The notes below the pieces were generated by a model. That model worked only from the letters and a program-made list of their open reading frames with translations. It did no database searches and had not been told where the DNA came from. This document shows positions 1-7,523 of a stretch of DNA of 15,804 nucleotides, piece by piece. Source of the DNA: Lentimicrobium sp. (GTDB taxonomy: Bacteria > Bacteroidota > Bacteroidia > Bacteroidales > Lentimicrobiaceae); NCBI GenBank assembly GCA_013336205.1, contig JAAXUD010000013.1, positions 1 through 15,804 on the forward strand. The letters run 5' to 3'. How positions within the stretch are numbered: position 1 is the first letter of the stretch; every line of letters begins with the position of its first letter. Made by a program: the position numbers and the translations under genes.

Positions 1-132
1 GTAAATATTTTTTACACTTATATCTAATTATATGCATCTAATATATAGTATTGATTTACAATATTTTAATGAATTTGTATCATAGAATAATAAATTATTT
101 TTGGTCCAGAGTAAATATTTCTTCATTTTTAC

Positions 133-164
133 TTGACTTTCGTATTTCAAATACCTTACATTTA
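133..164 (+). promoter_or_regulatory. Candidate Bacteroidota promoter for the small secreted protein gene
   Basis: A TTG at 133-135 and TACATTTA at 157-164 are 21 bases apart. This resembles the Bacteroidota arrangement of a -33 TTTG and a -7 TAnnTTTG, though the last base of the -7 element is A instead of G. Transcription would start near 170, giving a leader of about 28 bases before the ATG at 199. The whole 1-198 stretch is very AT-rich and holds no other recognisable gene. GTAAATATTT occurs twice in it (1-10 and 111-120), which may be chance at this base composition. Confidence 0.45.
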
Positions 165-198
165 AAAAAATCGTCAGGATTGATATAATTTTTTTACA

Positions 199-618
199 AT
201 GAAAGCCACCCGTTTAATCACCGTTACTCTTCTTCTGACCTTGTCGGGATTGTGGTGTTGTGGTCAGGTTAGGGTTATCGGACATGTAAGTGCTGAAGTA
301 GTTGAGTCGGTTTCGGCCAGAAGCAATGGAAGTATGAGCATGAATTTTAACGGGCAGCAATTGAAAAAATTCAATCTTGGCAATTTCAGTATTTCAGGAA
401 CGGCATCATCAACCTGTACTTTGGTACTCGACAATGCCAGCATCAAAAATAGTAAGGGTGAATCCTTTACTATTCAAACTGCCACTCCTAACAGAGAAAA
501 ATCGCTGGTTGCCGACCAAAAAGGAAATCAGTCACTTGATTTGGTAGCCGGCACATCTGAAATACTCGCAAACGGCCAATATCAAGGCAACTACGGGGTT
601 ACATTTGCCTATAACTAG
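199..618 (+). CDS. Small secreted DUF4402-like protein
   Basis: The 139-residue product starts with a positively charged end (MKATR) and a hydrophobic stretch at about residues 6-20, then CCGQ near residues 20-23. This is a typical Sec signal peptide, probably cut before or after Q23. The two cysteines do not make a good lipobox, because W precedes them, so secretion is more likely than lipidation. The mature part is rich in Ser, Asn, Gly and Thr. It ends in a G-Q-Y-x-G-x-Y-x-V-T-F-x-Y-N strand pattern, like the last beta strand of DUF4402 proteins, which are small beta-sandwich, pilin- or adhesin-like exported proteins. Family membership is judged by pattern only. It has its own promoter and terminator and no visible link to the purine cluster downstream. 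Its function is unknown; a surface or periplasmic role is inferred. Confidence 0.7.
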   Translation: MKATRLITVTLLLTLSGLWCCGQVRVIGHVSAEVVESVSARSNGSMSMNFNGQQLKKFNLGNFSISGTASSTCTLVLDNASIKNSKGESFTIQTATPNREKSLVADQKGNQSLDLVAGTSEILANGQYQGNYGVTFAYN

Positions 619-638
619 TTTTGGCTTCCTTTTGAAAC

Positions 639-680
639 AATCAGCTGCTTTCCCATAATTTGGAGGCAGCTGATTTTTTT
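639..680 (+). terminator. Rho-independent terminator after the secreted protein gene
   Basis: A perfect 10-base inverted repeat (AATCAGCTGC at 639-648, GCAGCTGATT at 666-675) encloses a 17-base loop and runs into a T tract ending at 680. It lies 20 bases after the stop at 618. mocA converges from the other side and ends at 741. In that direction the hairpin has no good T tract, so it would end mocA transcription only weakly. Confidence 0.85.
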
Positions 681-740
681 ATAAAAGATGGTTTACTCTT
701 TTGCAAAGCGCTTATTTCAACTCTTTACTTAAACCGGATT

Positions 741-1346
741 TCAGGTGCCCTCTCTGAAATTCATATAATAATCGTATTCTGTATTGATATTAACCAGGAT
801 CCTTGCATCATTTGTTTCAACCTTACAGAGGGCAAACTGCTGAAGAAATAAATCGATTCGCTCTCCCTGAACTTTAGTGCTTCTGATTGATTTACAAACT
901 TCCGGACTCAAAAGAACCGGATGTCCGGATCTTCCGGAAAAAACCGGAAGAATTACACCGGCCAAGTCTCTGCTTTCGAATAATAGATTTAAGACATCCT
1001 CACTCACAAATGGATTATCCACATTCTGAAAGAACACACTGTCGCCTTCAGCAATACATTCCAACCCGGTTTTTAAAGAATGAAAACGGCCTGTTTCAGG
1101 GTGCCGGTTAACTATAACACTAACTTTTTCAGGAATATACAGTTTCTCGCTTTTCATTAAATTAAATAATTCCTGGTTAACTACAACAACTATTTGATTG
1201 ACGTTTGCTTCCATATAGACGTTCACTATTCTTTCCAGAAAAGTAACATTGTGGTCTCCGAAAGGAAGCAATGCCTTATGCCTTCCCATACGACCTGAAC
1301 TGCCGGCTGAAAGGATTACACAGGAAATACGGGCAAAAGCGCACAT
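741..1346 (-). CDS. mocA: Molybdenum cofactor cytidylyltransferase-like NTP transferase (MocA/YgfJ type)
   Basis: The 201-residue product is a MobA-like NTP transferase. The nucleotide-binding signature is at residues 12-28 (LSAGSSGRMGRHKALLP), and the likely metal-binding motif VDNPFV is at 109-114, around D110. A GRSGHPVLL stretch follows at 138-146 and NINTEYDY at 186-193, as in MocA/MobA proteins. Members transfer CMP or GMP to molybdopterin. In the ygfJ-ygfK-ssnA-xdhD neighbourhood the family member makes the cytosine-dinucleotide cofactor used by xanthine-dehydrogenase-type hydroxylases. The CTP preference here is inferred from context. It is divergent from ygfK with 52 bases between the starts, and a palindromic promoter region lies between them. 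The length is normal for the family. The start at 1346 is the first ATG before the nucleotide-binding loop; no clear ribosome-binding site is seen. Confidence 0.85.
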   Translation of the reverse strand: MCAFARISCVILSAGSSGRMGRHKALLPFGDHNVTFLERIVNVYMEANVNQIVVVVNQELFNLMKSEKLYIPEKVSVIVNRHPETGRFHSLKTGLECIAEGDSVFFQNVDNPFVSEDVLNLLFESRDLAGVILPVFSGRSGHPVLLSPEVCKSIRSTKVQGERIDLFLQQFALCKVETNDARILVNINTEYDYYMNFREGT

Positions 1347-1360
1347 ACTTGACTTAATTT

Positions 1361-1380
1361 TTTACTTTTACAAAAGTAAA
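1361..1380. promoter_or_regulatory. Palindromic operator/promoter between divergent mocA and ygfK
   Basis: A perfect 9-base inverted repeat (TTTACTTTT at 1361-1369, AAAAGTAAA at 1372-1380) with a 2-base spacer sits between the two starts (1346 minus, 1399 plus). On the minus strand it contains TACTTTTG (1374-1367), an exact TAnnTTTG -7 element with mocA starting about 20 bases on. On the plus strand it contains TACTTTTA (1363-1370), a one-mismatch -7 element about 28 bases before ygfK. No convincing -33 partner is seen on either strand. The symmetry could be a regulator site or simply two back-to-back -7 elements. Confidence 0.55.
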
Positions 1381-1398
1381 TATTTAAAACTGCAAGGC

Positions 1399-4300
1399 AT
1401 GGTCCATTCCACAGCATTTTCAACCATTCCAATCAACAAGCTCTACAGCCTGATAGAATCAGAATACAATACCAGAAGAGAAATATTTGGAATACCTGAG
1501 GCATTGTTCTTTAAACCCGGTTTGCATACCTGCATAGGTATGGAAATATTTGGTCATAAGCTGAATACGCCGGTTGGTGTGGCTGCAGGACCTCATTCGC
1601 AAATGGCCCAGAATATCATAACAGCATGGCTTTGCGGCGCCAGCTATATCGAGCTTAAAACCATTCAAACCCTCGACGAACTGGAAGTATCAAAGCCATG
1701 TATTGACATGCAGGACGAAGGCTACAATTGTGAATGGTCGCAGGAATTACGCATCAAGGAATCATTTGGGGAATACCTGAAAGCCTGGATAATAATCCAC
1801 CTGTTACAGCATAAATTCGAATGGAAGAACACACAAACCGGAGGTTTTATCTTTAATATGAGTGTCGGCTATAATTATGAAGGCATCCTGAAAGAGAATG
1901 TTCAGTGGTTCCTTAGTCATATGAAAGACTGCAGTACTGAAAAAAAGGCAATTGTTAACTCGCTGAAAAACCTCTATCCTGAAATTGAGAATATTACAAT
2001 CCCTGACCAGATTTCAGACAATATTACATTGAGCACTATGCATGGCTGCCCGCCCGATGAGATAGAGAAAATCGGGCATTATCTGCTCAGGGAAAAGAAA
2101 CTACACACTTTTGTGAAGCTCAACCCTACGCTTCTGGGAAGCGAGGAATTGCGGGAAATACTCAACAACAAGCTCAAATTTAAAACTACCGTTCCGGATT
2201 TAGCCTTTGAACACGACCTGAAATACAATGATGCGCTGGGAATTATCACCCGTCTGCAGCAAACCTCTGAGAATGAGGGCCTGGTTTTTGGTGTAAAACT
2301 GACCAATACGCTCGAAAGCCTGAACCACAAAAGCATTTTTCCGCCAAACGAGCAAATGATGTACATGAGCGGAAGAGCATTGCATCCCATCAGCATCAAT
2401 GTTGCGAAAAAACTTCAGAATGAATTCAATGGCAGCCTGATAACTTCTTTTTCGGCCGGCGCTGATTGTTTTAACATTAACGATATAGTCAACTGCGGAC
2501 TAAAACCTGTAACTGTTTGTTCTGATTTGCTGAAACCCGGCGGCTATGGACGGCTACATCAATACATTGAAAATCTTTCCGCAAACAGCAAGGAATCAAA
2601 TGGGAACGAGCTTCAGCACCTGAATGAATATGCCGATGCAGTGCTGGAAAACGAAGCTTATCAGTGCGATCCTTATACAACCAAAGACATAAAATCAGGC
2701 CGCAAGCTGGGGCTTTTAGACTGTATTCATGCACCTTGTGTGGATGAATGTCCGACCAACCAGGACATACCGGAATACCTATATTATACATCAACCGGTG
2801 ATCATCAGAAAGCTATTACCGCTGTTCTGGCAAAGAATCCATTCCCGAATGTACTTGGCTCGGCCTGCGATCATATTTGTCAGACAAAGTGCACCCGTAT
2901 TAATTATGACCAGCCGCTCAAAATCAGGGACATCAAGTTGTTTGTAGCAAAAAACGGCCGGGAAACTGAAATTTCAACCGCGCCGGACAATGGAAAGAAA
3001 GTTGCCATCATCGGCGGCGGTCCTTCTGGTTTATCCTGCGCTTACTTTCTGCGGCAGGCAGGATTTGCGGTTGAGCTCTTTGAGTCAAAGGCTGCGGTGG
3101 GCGGCATGGTGTATGATGCCATTCCGGGCTTCCGCATGAAGATGGAGTTGCTCGACAAAGACATTGAAAGAATCAAAAGGCTGGGTGTTATTATCCATTA
3201 CAATTCGTTTATTGACCGGCCGGCTTTTGAAAACATGCGCAAAAATTTTGACTTCGTTTACATCGCAGCCGGGGCACAGCGGTTTAAATCGCTACATATG
3301 CCCGGAGAAGATGCTGCCGGCGTGCTGAATGCCTTTGATTTTCTGAAGAATGCAAAAGCCGGCAAAGCCTCAGATTCCGGTCAAAATATTGTGGTGCTGG
3401 GTGGTGGCAATACAGCCATGGATGTGGCACGAACCGCCAGGCGACTGGCCGGAGCGACTGCTTCGGTTAAGGTTTTATATCGCCGCACCCGTGCCGAAAT
3501 GCCAGCTGACCGCGAAGAAATTGAAGCACTGTTGTCAGAAAATATAGAGTTGGTTGAACTGCGCTCCCCTGAAAAAATCAATGTGGCCGATGGCCGGATT
3601 GTTTCTTTATCCTGTTCCAAAATGAAGCTGGAAGCCGCGAAACCCGGTGAACGACCGGTTCCGGTTAAAACAGATGATGGACTGATTGATTTTCCGGTTG
3701 ATACCCTGATCCCTGCACTCGGCCAGGAAATTGACATAGACTTTGCCATCACCGAAGACCTTAAAACACGGAAGAACTCTTACGAAACAATGCTGGATAA
3801 TGTTTTTATCGGAGGCGATGCATTGCGTGGAGCAGCCACCATCGTAAAAGCGGTGGGCGACGGTCGAAAAACAGCCATTCAGATTGGCGCCAGGGCCGGC
3901 ATCATCCTTCCCTCAGAAGCCTTGCAATCAGAAAAAAACATCTCAAACAGGGAGTTGATTCTCCGTAAAGCGAAGCGAATCAACCTAAACCATGCTATTG
4001 CCGGATTTCAGGCTGAACTCAACAGTGAAACAGCCCGGGAAGAAGCTTCACGCTGCTTACTTTGTAACGAAGTTTGCAATATTTGCGTCAGTGTTTGTCC
4101 GAATCGTGCCAATATGTATTACGAGTCAGCGAAATCTGAAATCCCTGTATGGCAGATTAAAGTTACAGGAAAAGAAACCCACATCAGTCAAAGCGGCACT
4201 TTATCTGTCGAACAGAAAATTCAGGTACTGAATATTGCCGATTTCTGTAATGAGTGTGGCAATTGTACTACTTTTTGCCCGACTTCCGGTATGCCGTTCC

Positions 4301-4623
4301 GGGACAAACCAAGGTTTTGCCTGACCGAAAAAAGTTTTAAGCAGACCGATAATAGTTATCTGCTTACTCAGTCCCACTCACAAACAATCCTTCAACACAG
4401 AAGCGGAAATGAAGTAAGTAAACTTATAAAATCTACCTCGGGCTATCAATTCAGCAACAGCCGGCTTGAAGCAGATTTTTTTCTCAGTGACTTCAGACTT
4501 ACATCCTGCAAGATGCAGGACAATGCGACAACCCAGACTGATTTAATGCAGGCAGCTGTTATGAAATTTCTGATCGACAATGTAACAGCGCCTGGCTTAA
4601 ACCTGGTGGCAGAATCTGACTAA
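1399..4623 (+). CDS. ygfK: YgfK family Fe-S flavoprotein (putative selenate reductase / purine-pathway oxidoreductase subunit)
   Basis: The 1074-residue product has the YgfK layout. Residues 1-430 form a dihydroorotate-dehydrogenase-like barrel with the MHGCPPDEIE motif at 214-223. An Fe-S linker like that of GltD/DPYD follows, with cysteines 442, 447, 451, 490, 494 and 498. Next comes a glutamate-synthase-small-subunit-like module with an FAD loop (IIGGGPSG, 537-544) and an NAD(P) loop (VVLGGGNTAMD, 665-675). The ferredoxin region has cysteines 886, 889, 893, 896 and 900, then 950, 953, 956 and 960, enough for two 4Fe-4S clusters. About 105 cysteine-poor residues end the protein. E. coli YgfK is about 1032 residues. 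The open frame reaches back to 1249, but the ATG at 1399 is preferred: it gives the family N-terminus and does not overlap mocA. Its exact reaction is unproven. The architecture implies electron transfer between NAD(P)H, FAD and Fe-S centres, plausibly as redox partner of the downstream hydroxylase, which has no FAD domain. Confidence 0.92.
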   Translation: MVHSTAFSTIPINKLYSLIESEYNTRREIFGIPEALFFKPGLHTCIGMEIFGHKLNTPVGVAAGPHSQMAQNIITAWLCGASYIELKTIQTLDELEVSKPCIDMQDEGYNCEWSQELRIKESFGEYLKAWIIIHLLQHKFEWKNTQTGGFIFNMSVGYNYEGILKENVQWFLSHMKDCSTEKKAIVNSLKNLYPEIENITIPDQISDNITLSTMHGCPPDEIEKIGHYLLREKKLHTFVKLNPTLLGSEELREILNNKLKFKTTVPDLAFEHDLKYNDALGIITRLQQTSENEGLVFGVKLTNTLESLNHKSIFPPNEQMMYMSGRALHPISINVAKKLQNEFNGSLITSFSAGADCFNINDIVNCGLKPVTVCSDLLKPGGYGRLHQYIENLSANSKESNGNELQHLNEYADAVLENEAYQCDPYTTKDIKSGRKLGLLDCIHAPCVDECPTNQDIPEYLYYTSTGDHQKAITAVLAKNPFPNVLGSACDHICQTKCTRINYDQPLKIRDIKLFVAKNGRETEISTAPDNGKKVAIIGGGPSGLSCAYFLRQAGFAVELFESKAAVGGMVYDAIPGFRMKMELLDKDIERIKRLGVIIHYNSFIDRPAFENMRKNFDFVYIAAGAQRFKSLHMPGEDAAGVLNAFDFLKNAKAGKASDSGQNIVVLGGGNTAMDVARTARRLAGATASVKVLYRRTRAEMPADREEIEALLSENIELVELRSPEKINVADGRIVSLSCSKMKLEAAKPGERPVPVKTDDGLIDFPVDTLIPALGQEIDIDFAITEDLKTRKNSYETMLDNVFIGGDALRGAATIVKAVGDGRKTAIQIGARAGIILPSEALQSEKNISNRELILRKAKRINLNHAIAGFQAELNSETAREEASRCLLCNEVCNICVSVCPNRANMYYESAKSEIPVWQIKVTGKETHISQSGTLSVEQKIQVLNIADFCNECGNCTTFCPTSGMPFRDKPRFCLTEKSFKQTDNSYLLTQSHSQTILQHRSGNEVSKLIKSTSGYQFSNSRLEADFFLSDFRLTSCKMQDNATTQTDLMQAAVMKFLIDNVTAPGLNLVAESD

Positions 4624-4641
4624 TTTTTATTGAATCCAACC

Positions 4642-4649
4642 TATCTTTG
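4642..4649 (+). promoter_or_regulatory. Candidate -7 element before PLP enzyme 1
   Basis: TATCTTTG matches the Bacteroidota TAnnTTTG -7 consensus exactly. It lies in the 44-base gap after ygfK and 18 bases before the ATG at 4668. The -33 region is weak, with only a TTTT run (4624-4629) and a TTG (4630-4632), both closer than usual. If real, the genes from 4668 onward can be transcribed independently of ygfK. It also overlaps the alternative TTG start at 4647, which argues that the ATG at 4668 is the true start. Confidence 0.55.
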
Positions 4650-4667
4650 CTACATAAAATTTCTGAC

Positions 4668-6146
4668 ATGATTTCATTAACTGACCACATTGTTAATCCT
4701 GCTGCAAGGCAGAAAGCCATTGAGCGTTTCCGCGAAAAAGGAATTGTATTGCCCACCTTTGCCCAGATGAGAAATCCGGAACTGGTGCCCGAAAAAATTA
4801 AAGAAAGCCTTAAAAATATTGGCCTTTGGGACCTTCACCCGGCCAACCTTTTCAGGATTACCTGGAAAAATGAGCCTGTTGAAAAAGGCGGTTTGTTTGG
4901 AGGTGTAAATTATATTGAAATCCCGGAAGCGATTAGCGGTGTCAAAACCCGGATTATCATGCTCATTGGAAAATACTTCCCCACGGGTGCCCATAAAGTT
5001 GGAGCCGCTTATGGATGCCTTGCTCCGCGCATTATCAGCGGCGAGTTTGACCCATCATATCACAAAGCGGTGTGGCCTTCAACAGGAAATTATTGCCGGG
5101 GCGGAGCCTTCGATTCTTACCTGATGGGCGTTACAGCTGTTGCTATTCTTCCGGAGGAAATGAGCAAAGAGCGCTTTTCATGGCTCAGGGATATCGGCGC
5201 TGAAGTAATTGCAACGCCCGGCTGCGAATCAAACGTGAAGGAGATTTATGATAAATGCTGGGATATCCGTCGCAACCGACCCGATTGTGTAATTTTTAAC
5301 CAGTTTGACGAGTTTGGAAATCCCACCTGGCACTACAATGTTACCGCTCCTGCAATTGAAGAGGTATACAATTCCGTTAAATCGGCAAACAGCCAGCTGG
5401 CTGCCTATGTTTCAGCTACCGGGTCAGCCGGCACCATTGGCGCAGGAGATTATCTGAAGAAAATTCATCCACACATGAAGATTGTAGCTTCGGAAGCACT
5501 CCAGTGCCCAACCTTGCTTAACAACGGATTTGGCGGACACCGGATTGAAGGCATCGGCGACAAGCATGTCCCCTGGGTGCACAATGCCCGGAATACCGAT
5601 ATGATCACCGCCATTGACGACGAGGATTGCATGCGTATTTTCAGACTGTTCAATGAACCGGAAGGATTGGCTTACCTGAAATTGTGCGATGTAGACCCTT
5701 TGCTGGTTGACAGGCTTAACCTGCTGGGCATCTCCTGCATCGCCAATATGCTTTCAGCCATTAAAACCGCGAAATATTATGAAATGACCAGCGACGATGT
5801 GGTGATTACCATCGCAACCGACTCGGCTGAAATGTACACATCCCGTTTGTCAGAGCTTACGGAAGAAAAGGGGACTTATAGTGAGTTGCAGGCAGCCAAA
5901 GACATGGAAAAGTGCATACTGGGCCAAACCACCGACCACCTGAAGGAGTTGACCTATTATGATCGCAAAGCCATTCACAACCTGAAGTATTTTACCTGGG
6001 TTGAACAACAGGCCCGGGAAATCGAAGATCTGAACCAATTGTGGAATGACAGAAATATCTGGGAGCAACAGTTTAACCAGGCTGCGCGCTGGGATGAGAT
6101 GATAGAAGAGTTTAATGAGGAGACAGGGGTGTTGAAGAAGATGTAA
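4668..6146 (+). CDS. Fold-type-II PLP-dependent enzyme, TrpB/cysteine-synthase-like, reaction unknown
   Basis: The 492-residue product has the hallmarks of fold-type-II PLP enzymes. The candidate Schiff-base lysine is K110 in PTGAHKVGAA, the S-T-G-N loop is at 138-141 (STGNYCRGG), and a glycine-rich phosphate loop is at 252-261 (GSAGTIGAGD). Other conspicuous motifs are CPTLLNNGFGGHRIEGIGDK (280-299) and ATDSAEMYTSRL (383-394). A helical, aromatic-rich C-terminal extension of about 90 residues makes it longer than tryptophan synthase beta or cysteine synthase. I recall similar proteins from anaerobic Firmicutes annotated only as PLP-dependent protein, beta subunit. It is not YgeX-like: it lacks the roughly 400-residue layout and the motifs of diaminopropionate ammonia-lyase. 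Position between ygfK and xdh suggests a step acting on an amino acid released from the purine ring; this is inference. The track-style TTG start at 4647 is rejected because it overlaps the -7 element. Confidence 0.85.
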   Translation: MISLTDHIVNPAARQKAIERFREKGIVLPTFAQMRNPELVPEKIKESLKNIGLWDLHPANLFRITWKNEPVEKGGLFGGVNYIEIPEAISGVKTRIIMLIGKYFPTGAHKVGAAYGCLAPRIISGEFDPSYHKAVWPSTGNYCRGGAFDSYLMGVTAVAILPEEMSKERFSWLRDIGAEVIATPGCESNVKEIYDKCWDIRRNRPDCVIFNQFDEFGNPTWHYNVTAPAIEEVYNSVKSANSQLAAYVSATGSAGTIGAGDYLKKIHPHMKIVASEALQCPTLLNNGFGGHRIEGIGDKHVPWVHNARNTDMITAIDDEDCMRIFRLFNEPEGLAYLKLCDVDPLLVDRLNLLGISCIANMLSAIKTAKYYEMTSDDVVITIATDSAEMYTSRLSELTEEKGTYSELQAAKDMEKCILGQTTDHLKELTYYDRKAIHNLKYFTWVEQQAREIEDLNQLWNDRNIWEQQFNQAARWDEMIEEFNEETGVLKKM

Positions 6147-6223
6147 AGAATTTCTAATGTCTAATTTCTAATTTCCAAATTCCATTTTCCAATATTGGAT
6201 TGTGGATTTCAATTTCATTTCTT

Positions 6224-6272
6224 CATTCGTCATTCGTCATTCGTAATTCGTCATTTGTCAATCGTCATTCAT
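6224..6272 (+). repeat. Seven tandem heptamers (consensus CATTCGT) directly before a start codon
   Basis: Seven 7-base units lie in register from 6224 to 6272. The first three are CATTCGT exactly, and the other four differ by one base each (A at position 1; T at 5; A at 3; A at 6). The units end at TTTCACATG, where ATG is the start of the next gene. The preceding part of the 132-base gap (6150-6223) is also low-complexity, with repeated TCTAATT-like and TTCCA-like words, and no terminator is seen. The same family occurs in the opposite orientation at 10079-10309 and in this orientation at 10774-10801. Confidence 0.85.
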
Positions 6273-6278
6273 TTTCAC

Positions 6279-7523
6279 ATGGCAAACAAATTCACCTATC
6301 AATGCAGCGATTGCGGCAAGCAGATTCCGGCCGGCGGCATTGTTTATACCTGCCCGGATTGCAGAGCAAAACAACAACCGGATCAGCCTCCGCTGGGCAT
6401 ATTAAGGGTTGTTTATAATCGCGATTTAATCGGAAACCGGTCCTTCACTGCTTTACAGGGAAATCAGTTCCTTGAACTACTGCCATTGAATAACCTGCAA
6501 AGCCTGCCCAATCTGAGGACAGGAAATACGCCTCTGTATGAAATAGAAAAGCTGGATGGAATCCCTTTAGATCATTTGCTTTTCCTGAAAGACGATTCGC
6601 AAAATCCGACTTTTTCATTTAAAGACAGGGCTTCTGCAATTGTCTCGGCGTTTGCCAGAGAGAACGGTATTGACACCATTGTTACGGCCTCAACGGGAAA
6701 CGCGGGCTCTTCACTGGCAGGAATTTGCGCTGCCCAGCGTCAGAAGGCGGTGATTTTTGTTCCGGCAACGGCACCAAAAGCCAAGCTGACCCAGATTCTG
6801 ATGTATGGAGCCTTGCTGGTTCCGGTAGATGGAAATTACGACAAAGCCTTCGACCTCAGCATTGAAGCCACCGAAAAATATGGCTGGTATAACCGCAACA
6901 CAGCCTATAATCCTTTGACAATCGAAGGCAAAAAAACGGTCTCCTTTGAACTTTTTGGCCAGATGAATCAGCAACTTCCCGACAGAATCTTCGTTCCGGT
7001 TGGCGACGGCGTGATTATTTCAGGTGTTTATAAGGGATTTGAAGATTTGCTGAACCTGGGAATTATTGAACAGATGCCGGTTATTGTTGCTGTTCAGGCC
7101 GAAGGAAGTTCTAATATCATTGACAATCTGGACCAAAAAGTATTTCACACCTCCCCTTCTTCAACCATTGCCGACAGCATATCGGTTGACATACCCCGCA
7201 ACTTCCGGATGGCGGCTGATTATTTGATGAAATACAAGGGCGAAACGGTGAAAGTGTGTGACACTAAGATACTCGAAGCCTCTTCCATCCTGGCCAGGAA
7301 TACCGGAATATTTACCGAACCAGCGGCTGCGGCAGCCTTTGCGGGATACCTGTCATTCCGGCAAGCCAATCGTTTGCCGGATGACTCACGCAATGTGGTG
7401 CTACTTACCGGTAGCGGCCTGAAAGACCTGAACGCTGTGCAGACATTGCTGGATATTCCGGCAGCGGTAAAATCCGACATGGCTTCAGTGGAACTGTTTT
7501 TAAAAGGAAAAATACAGGCTTAA
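6279..7523 (+). CDS. Threonine-synthase-like PLP enzyme with N-terminal zinc ribbon
   Basis: The 414-residue product begins with a zinc-ribbon-like motif (C9, C12, C25, C28), as in one class of threonine synthases. A fold-type-II PLP domain follows: the candidate Schiff-base lysine K115 is in PTFSFKDRAS, the S-T-G-N loop is at 138-141 (STGNAGSS), VPVGDG at 239-244 lies in the phosphate-binding region, and LLTGSGLKD is at 375-383. It resembles ThrC, but no homoserine or threonine biosynthesis gene is nearby. Its stop codon directly abuts the xdh ATG (TAAATG), so the two are probably translationally coupled. A catabolic role on a small amino acid from the purine pathway, such as a beta-elimination or beta-replacement, is inferred; true threonine synthase activity cannot be excluded. 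An upstream ATG at 6195 would add 28 residues encoded mostly by the heptamer repeat, so the ATG at 6279, just before the zinc-ribbon, is chosen. Confidence 0.85.
   Translation: MANKFTYQCSDCGKQIPAGGIVYTCPDCRAKQQPDQPPLGILRVVYNRDLIGNRSFTALQGNQFLELLPLNNLQSLPNLRTGNTPLYEIEKLDGIPLDHLLFLKDDSQNPTFSFKDRASAIVSAFARENGIDTIVTASTGNAGSSLAGICAAQRQKAVIFVPATAPKAKLTQILMYGALLVPVDGNYDKAFDLSIEATEKYGWYNRNTAYNPLTIEGKKTVSFELFGQMNQQLPDRIFVPVGDGVIISGVYKGFEDLLNLGIIEQMPVIVAVQAEGSSNIIDNLDQKVFHTSPSSTIADSISVDIPRNFRMAADYLMKYKGETVKVCDTKILEASSILARNTGIFTEPAAAAAFAGYLSFRQANRLPDDSRNVVLLTGSGLKDLNAVQTLLDIPAAVKSDMASVELFLKGKIQA

Noticed and set aside
660..1111. Plus-strand open frames across mocA (660-851, 887-1111)
   Set aside because: They are antisense to a convincing mocA, with no recognisable protein features.
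1249..1398. N-terminal extension of ygfK by 50 residues
   Set aside because: It overlaps the mocA coding region and the divergent promoter, and the extra residues resemble no YgfK N-terminus.
4647..4667. TTG start giving a 499-residue PLP enzyme 1
   Set aside because: The TTG is the last part of a TATCTTTG -7 element; the ATG at 4668 begins a family-like N-terminus.
4668..7523. Calling either PLP enzyme YgeX/diaminopropionate ammonia-lyase
   Set aside because: Length, motifs around the lysine and N-terminal features (zinc ribbon in one, long C-terminus in the other) do not fit that family.
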